Shown in pieces: positions 59,187-64,000 of a stretch of DNA of 64,000 nt. The DNA comes from Dioscorea cayenensis subsp. rotundata (taxonomy: Eukaryota; Streptophyta; Magnoliopsida; Dioscoreales; Dioscoreaceae), in assembly GCF_009730915.1 (NCBI RefSeq), contig NC_052474.1, positions 20,123,501 to 20,187,500 on the forward strand, written 5' to 3'. The notes under the pieces are model-generated. The model was given only the letters and a program-made list of their open reading frames with translations, made no database searches and was not told the DNA's origin. Position numbers and translations under genes: made by a program. The stretch's first letter is position 1, and every line of letters begins with the position of its first letter.

Positions 59187-59816
59187 TCAATCAAAAGCCC
59201 ACTCATTGTCCTTCCTCAACTCTTCCTCCTCTTCCGGAGTGAAGTCCCCAATAATCTCAAAAAATTCCCTAACTTGTTCCACAGTCAGGTCCATAATCCT
59301 GTGAGCCACAGTCTGACAAGCAAAATTCATCAACTTCCTTGAGTCCAAAAAATTACTAGCCATCAACAACTCAAGGAACAATTCCTTCTCAATATCCCCT
59401 GCAAACTCTTTATCCCAATTTCTCAAATGCGCCTGATCATAAGCTTCATCATAATAATCTTTCTTTTTATTTTCATCAATAATAGCACCATCATTGTGAT
59501 CATGATGTTCTTTCCAATACATAATCATCAAATCCAAAACTTCACCTCTCACTTCATTGCATGGAATTCTCAACACCTTCTCACCATCTACTTCTTCTTC
59601 TTCTTCTTCTTGTGCTTCTTCAGCAACAACTGAAAGAACTCCTGATTGTTTTATTAGTGCTAACTCTACTTTGAACTCTAACCCATCTTTGCTCTTTAGT
59701 ATCACCATCTTCTTCTTAAACTCCTCCTCCTCCTCCTCCTCCTGCTCCTTTTTCATGCTTCTGGATGTTGAGGATTCTCCCTTGTCATCATAAACCGTTG
59801 TTGCTTTTCCTTTCAT
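59187..59816 (-). CDS. SKP1-like protein with acidic expansions, intronless, 209 aa
   Basis: SKP1 links cullin-1 to F-box proteins in SCF ubiquitin ligases. The single-exon frame matches the many intronless plant SKP1-like genes. The N-terminal 35 residues are an extra tail with a run of Glu. The POZ-like fold starts at VILKSKDGLEFKVELALIKQ, with IPCNEVRGEVLDLMIMYWKEHH matching the usual IPLPNVxxxIL...YCKxH part. The C-terminal dimerisation and F-box-binding part includes LFLELLMASNFLDSRKLMNF, CQTVAHRIMDLTVEQVREFF and the end EEEEELRKDNEWAFD, close to the canonical EEEEEVRRENQWAFE. At 209 aa it is longer than the usual 150-170 because of the tail, an acidic loop (EEEEEEVDGE) and a His/Asp/Lys loop. 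It is a divergent family member, and whether it binds CUL1 is not known. Confidence 0.9.
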   Translation of the reverse strand: MKGKATTVYDDKGESSTSRSMKKEQEEEEEEEFKKKMVILKSKDGLEFKVELALIKQSGVLSVVAEEAQEEEEEEVDGEKVLRIPCNEVRGEVLDLMIMYWKEHHDHNDGAIIDENKKKDYYDEAYDQAHLRNWDKEFAGDIEKELFLELLMASNFLDSRKLMNFACQTVAHRIMDLTVEQVREFFEIIGDFTPEEEEELRKDNEWAFD

Positions 59817-60900
59817 CTCTTTAATTAGTTCTCCTTCTTCTTCTTCTTCTTTGTGCTGTTGTTGTTGTTGTTGTTGTGTGTGGAGGGTTTATATATATAT
59901 ATATATATATAGATAGATATATATAGATATATAGATGAGAGAGAGAAAGAGGTTTTGAGTTTGGTTATGAGAGCTAGTTGTTACTTTAATAGGACTTGGA
60001 AAGTTATTATTGTGATAAGGATAAATTATTTGAAAAGAGAAGTAGGATTAATATGGGAATAATATTGATCTTGATTGGTTGATTTTGAGTGGACTTTGAG
60101 ATAGATTTTGTGATTTTAAGTTTAAAAAAACAGAAAGATTTTTGGTTTTAGATCGAGTCAAATTGGATTAGATAGATTTGTTTGATTTGGATTAAAGTCG
60201 TTGTTGGATAAATATATATAATGAGGTGATTTTTATGGGAAAATTTGCATAAACACCTCCATAAAAAGTATATTTCCATTAAACCCCAAAACACCCAAAA
60301 TTCTTTATTTAATTTTTAATGTGATTAGACTTAGAGTCGATTGAAAGTTTGAAACTCTTTATATATATATATCCAATTCTAGCTTCATCTTTTTCACCTT
60401 AATCGAGTTATCAATATAATAAAAAATCATTGATATAAATATATATATATATAACCGCACATGAAAATATTGATATTTCCCGGATCTACATGGGTAAATA
60501 TGATTTTTATGAGGGTTTATATATAAAAACACACATTATAGCGACAAATATGCAAATTTAAAATTAATCCTGATCAAATAAAATACAATAATTTTAAGCT
60601 CAATATATCCCCACATAAGATTCAAAACCTCAGAAAGAACACTATGAAAAACACACACACAATTGCATCCAAATGACTAAAACAGGGCAGGGCTCTCATG
60701 ACAAAGGAAATCTATTACCTGATTTATCACTCTTCAATACAATCAATTTATAAAATTAATTTAAGAGCAAAAAAATACATAAAAATAAATAATTTCCTTG
60801 AATGACTGTCATAGCAATGCATTGCATCCCAATAACTACTGTGCCATAAAAATGATACATCTTTTATATCAAATGACTTGGTATGAAGAGTTTACCAGTG
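59817..60900. other. Promoter of the SKP1-like gene and spacer
   Basis: On the minus strand, just upstream of 59816, there are (GAA)n and (CAA)n tracts and then a (TA)n run with a TATATATA word at about 59891-59910 that could serve as TATA box. The rest is AT-rich, with no gene. Confidence 0.4.
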
Positions 60901-61207
60901 AGAGCAGGCGAGAAAAGTCATGATAATACAAAGTAAATAGAGGGTGAAATAAGTAACCATCAAGCTACAACACAATAAAGAAGAAAAAAAAAACCTAACA
61001 CCCCAGACGAGTTGATCATCAAATGACGACGTTAAGCTGGCGATGATCGACTGCCAGGTGCACATAGCATAACAAGTGAAAAGGAATAAGGCCAGGTTCT
61101 AATATTATTCACCTTCCATAACCTTGGGCATGATTTTTGAAGGGACCCAGCTTACTGCTTGCAGTGAGAATTGTAAGAATTGCTGAGGAGCAACATAAAG
61201 TTATGTC
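60901..61207 (-). other. Probable 3' UTR of the bZIP gene
   Basis: Non-coding sequence downstream of the stop at 61208 on the minus strand. It is less AT-rich than the spacer to its left, which is typical of a transcribed 3' region. Confidence 0.4.
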
Positions 61208-62745
61208 TTAAATACGGAGCGGACCGGTGGATGAATCTCTACTGGAATTTGCTTCCTTGTGTTTCAAAGAAAGATTGGCGAATTGGGAGTCAAGGTCTCT
61301 GCTGTTATTGCGAACATGAGTCAAAGGTGGCTGTTGTGGTTGTTGCTGCTGAAGGTACAATGATCGCAAACGAGCAACCTCTCGCTCTAACATCTCATGC
61401 TGGACTGTTAGCAACCATAATAAACTTCAGAGTAATTTCTATGTTTACGTGATGCGGCAAAGTAAACTTAGCATTATACATAACAATAAGTAACAAGGGT
61501 GAGTTCAATGACAACACAATTTATCAAGGTCCAGATCACATAAGAGTAGTTCATAAAAGAGCCTATCACAAGGAATTGCACAAAAACAGGAAAACAAGAA
61601 ACAATTAACACAAACACCCAGAAAAAGCAGTCCATATGTAGCGCTAATTTCTACAGTTTAAAGAGGAAATAGCCAGCACTTTATGGCACTTGTAGATAGC
61701 TGGACGAGTATCCAAGTAGAACATTCCCTTTAGGCTATGCATATGTGAACCTACTGTGATTTCTGACAAACATGCCATGCTACTATATTATGCATTAGAA
61801 GTTTAAAAAGAACATAGCATGCAAACATTAGCAGCGCTACCAAATTTCCTTCATCTAAACATTTTTTTTTTCTGATTTACAACTAATATTAAGTCCAAAT
61901 AATTATACTTGTATTGGATTTTCTGCCCCTGGAGATTGATGATGGTGTAGTCAACAATACCTGACAGAATCGTTAAGACAGAAGGCAAGGGATTCGAGAC
62001 CACACAAATTTGGTGATCAATTTCTAGTTGTTAAACTTTGATTGAATACTACGATCAAAATGGCTAATTCAGCCATTTCTGTGAACCATCATCTACTCAA
62101 GGTTAAAAAGAAAAAGAGAAATAGTGCAAAAATCACATGAGAGACACACGGAATGTTTTTGCTGTCAGCTAATACTCATGAGACAAAGTTGCTTTCACAC
62201 TTAATCCAGTTAGTGAAGTTTGCAAGCATGTAGCTAAACTCAGATTGCACCTTAAACCTAGAAGAAATTTCAAGAAAATGATAAAAACGAGTTAATAATT
62301 AAGAGTTATGAACCCAGCACATCTTTTAGGCTATTATGGCTAAATATATCAGATCTCATGCTCATGAACCAATACAGACTAGCCGACACACATGGTTAAA
62401 AGTATAATTAATGACTTACAGCATTTTATGAGCTGTTCCTGTTGCAGACTGTCCAACCTTTGCTTCAAGGTTTTATTCTCTAAGTTCAATATAAGGTTCT
62501 GCTGATCCAGAAAATCCAGTTCAGCTGAAACTTCTGATCTTTCTGCCTGCATAATTATTTGCAAAGGTAATACACAAACTCACTTTGCAATATCAAATGC
62601 ATTTTTTCCCCACGTCCAAACTATAGATTGCTGAAAAATTAAAAGTCATTCATATACTCCAAGACTTGCCTGCAATGCTTGAACATGTCTCTCCAGTTCA
62701 GCAATGTACTGGAGCTTCCGGACCCGAGATCGCTGAGCGAATTGC
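61208..62745 (-). CDS. bZIP transcription factor (group E / bZIP34-61 type), C-terminal exons only
   Basis: Three exons on the minus strand are visible: 62745-62670, 62546-62420 and 61404-61208. They are in phase with each other and end in TAA. The first begins in the basic region, QFAQRSRVRKLQYIAELERH, so the earlier half (NR of the NRQ/S signature and everything upstream) must lie beyond 62745. I did not find it before base 64000. The leucine zipper continues through VSAELDFLDQQNLILNLENK and LKQRLDSLQQEQLIK, then a coiled coil MLEREVARLRSLYLQQQQ and a short Ser-rich end. The family acts in pollen and development as DNA-binding dimers. The intron after the first visible exon starts with GC (CAG|GCAAGT). 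The partial nature is due to the window edge or a long intron, not damage. Confidence 0.88.
62547..62669 (-). other. GC-AG intron in the bZIP gene (123 nt)
   Basis: The donor is TTGCAG|GCAAGTC and the acceptor is ATGCAG|GCAG. The join HVQALQ-AERSEVSAEL fits the conserved zipper exactly, with no alternative GT donor that keeps it. Confidence 0.85.
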
Positions 62746-64000
62746 CTGAGATATTAACAAAAAAGAGCAGTTCAAGTCATTAAGTTTCTTTTCTAATTTG
62801 CCATTATCTATATGGATTAAAACCATTTGATATTTTTGCAAGAGGGCACATCTTTGACAGATACAAGGTGCATGAACACAAATAGCATAAATGTTATACT
62901 AAGTCAATACAGTAATCAAGCACACACACATGCTGCTTTATGATTTCCACACCATGGTCAACAAAATAATCAGTCAACTAGAGATTCGAATACACAAGTT
63001 ACAAGTCTATGCAACCAGTTGACTGTGGCCAAGCAGCAGTGAACTATGTCCAAATTCAGCTAACTAGGCACCTGAGTGACAGCATAGGTTGGTTTGCCAC
63101 TCATCCATGAGAATGAAGCTCCATTTTGCGCACTCAAACCAACCAAACATAAATGAATGCGCTGAACAAAATATCAATGACCTTGATCCACAACTTATCG
63201 GGGAAAAGTTCTTTCACTGGCTTCAGTTTAAAAAGCCTTTTAAACAAAATAATTTCTTCTGGTTTGCACATTTATTACTCTTAAAGGAAGTGACTGAGGC
63301 CACCAATTATTTCTGTTACCTTTGTCCGATATTAATTTAAAATTGCAAGTGGTAGGAAATAAAGTGAATTAGCTACAGGTTTGCTTGAAAACCCTTGGAA
63401 TAGCTAGTCAGTTGGTGCAGAAAATAAACCTCAAAAAAAAAAAACACAAACAAACAAACAAAAAAACTGAAATATCAGTAATTTATTCCTTTGTGCAACG
63501 ATCATAAATATGGATGATGAATAGTGCAGTAAAAAATCGTTACTTCAGCAAAACACAATGCAATCTATTTTCAAACTCCTATGGCAATATCATATCATCC
63601 AATAAGAAAGATGATCTAACAGTATCAATTGAATGTCTTGAAATTACTGCTTGATCATTGAAGCCATGATACCCACTTGAGGAAATAAAAGACAACCTGA
63701 AGGAGGATCACATTATAGAAATCATGGAAAAAAAAATGAATGAACATATCAGAGTTTCCCACATGGGGATTGATCTATATACAAGCAACGAGGAGACCTG
63801 CTATATAGTAAGAGCCTAGGTCGGATGCTTAGAATTTGTTTAGCAATAAAAAAATCGAGATAAACGTCTAGAAATGCACATTTTACGCCACATCCGTTTC
63901 ACTGTATCCACACAAAGTACATGACTGCACATGTTAAATTTGTTCACAAGCAAGTGGATATGGTAGTATAGTGTGATCTTTATGTAATAATAACAACAGA
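62746..64000 (-). other. Upstream intron of the bZIP gene; no exon recognised
   Basis: Since the bZIP frame is open into base 62745 in phase 2, this stretch should be mostly intron. I looked for the preceding basic-region exon on the minus strand and did not find it. A plus-strand frame at 63089-63340 has no recognisable content. Confidence 0.5.

Noticed and set aside
1-64000. CRISPR arrays, operons, phage or bacterial origins, and a linked gene cluster forming a new system
   Set aside because: None was seen; the sequence is plant nuclear DNA and the genes have unrelated roles.

Overview
This is a nuclear segment from a flowering plant. The evidence is AT-rich DNA, genes split by short GT-AG introns, long (AT)n tracts, plant transposons, and plant-specific or plant-type proteins: a CEP-receptor kinase, TIC40, an octicosapeptide/PB1 protein, a SKP1-like protein and a plant bZIP. 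It is not bacterial, so operons, ribosome binding sites and CRISPR do not apply. I cannot fix the species. An AT-rich non-grass angiosperm such as yam is a guess only.

Layout. 520-3761 (+) is a bromodomain protein (7 exons, 596 aa). 4250-6740 (+) is a decayed amino-acid permease pseudogene. 6916-9868 (-) is a CEPR2-type leucine-rich-repeat receptor kinase, complete apart from one extra base in an A4 run. 10.3-18.2 kb is gene-poor, AT-rich DNA with microsatellites and local duplications. 18186-21649 (-) encodes only the N-terminal half of TIC40. 23739-27391 (-) is a complete KTI12/DRL1 gene (9 exons, 302 aa) carrying a clear AT-AC U12-type intron and a GC-AG intron. 27.4-31.2 kb is gene-free and holds a MITE. 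31260-31782 (+) is a small one-membrane-span plant protein of unknown role. 33142-34543 is a 5'-truncated LINE with an exact 16-bp target-site duplication. 34863-38437 (+) is a plastid-targeted carotenoid-isomerase-like oxidoreductase (9 exons, 577 aa). It converges on 38878-39891 (-), a PB1-domain protein.

41596-42595 is a 1000-N assembly gap. 42.6-55.7 kb is repeat territory: a tRNA-Ser relic, a tRNA-derived SINE, and a broken Ty1/copia element (48511-55031) that hosts a second LTR-type insertion. 55703-58417 (+) is the mitochondrial MICOS subunit MIC10. 59187-59816 (-) is an intronless SKP1-like gene with acidic expansions. 61208-62745 (-) is the 3' end of a group-E-type bZIP gene that continues past the right edge.

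The genes do not form a pathway; they are ordinary neighbours in a plant chromosome arm. I found no coherent new biological system. The most useful observations are the U12 AT-AC intron in KTI12, the half-length TIC40 with an 18-nt microexon, a four-unit tandem repeat beginning about 10 bases after a splice donor in the isomerase-like gene, and a strong tendency to local 50-200 bp tandem duplication. Exon joins for the intact host genes were checked by reading phase across every junction; they are still predictions without transcript support.
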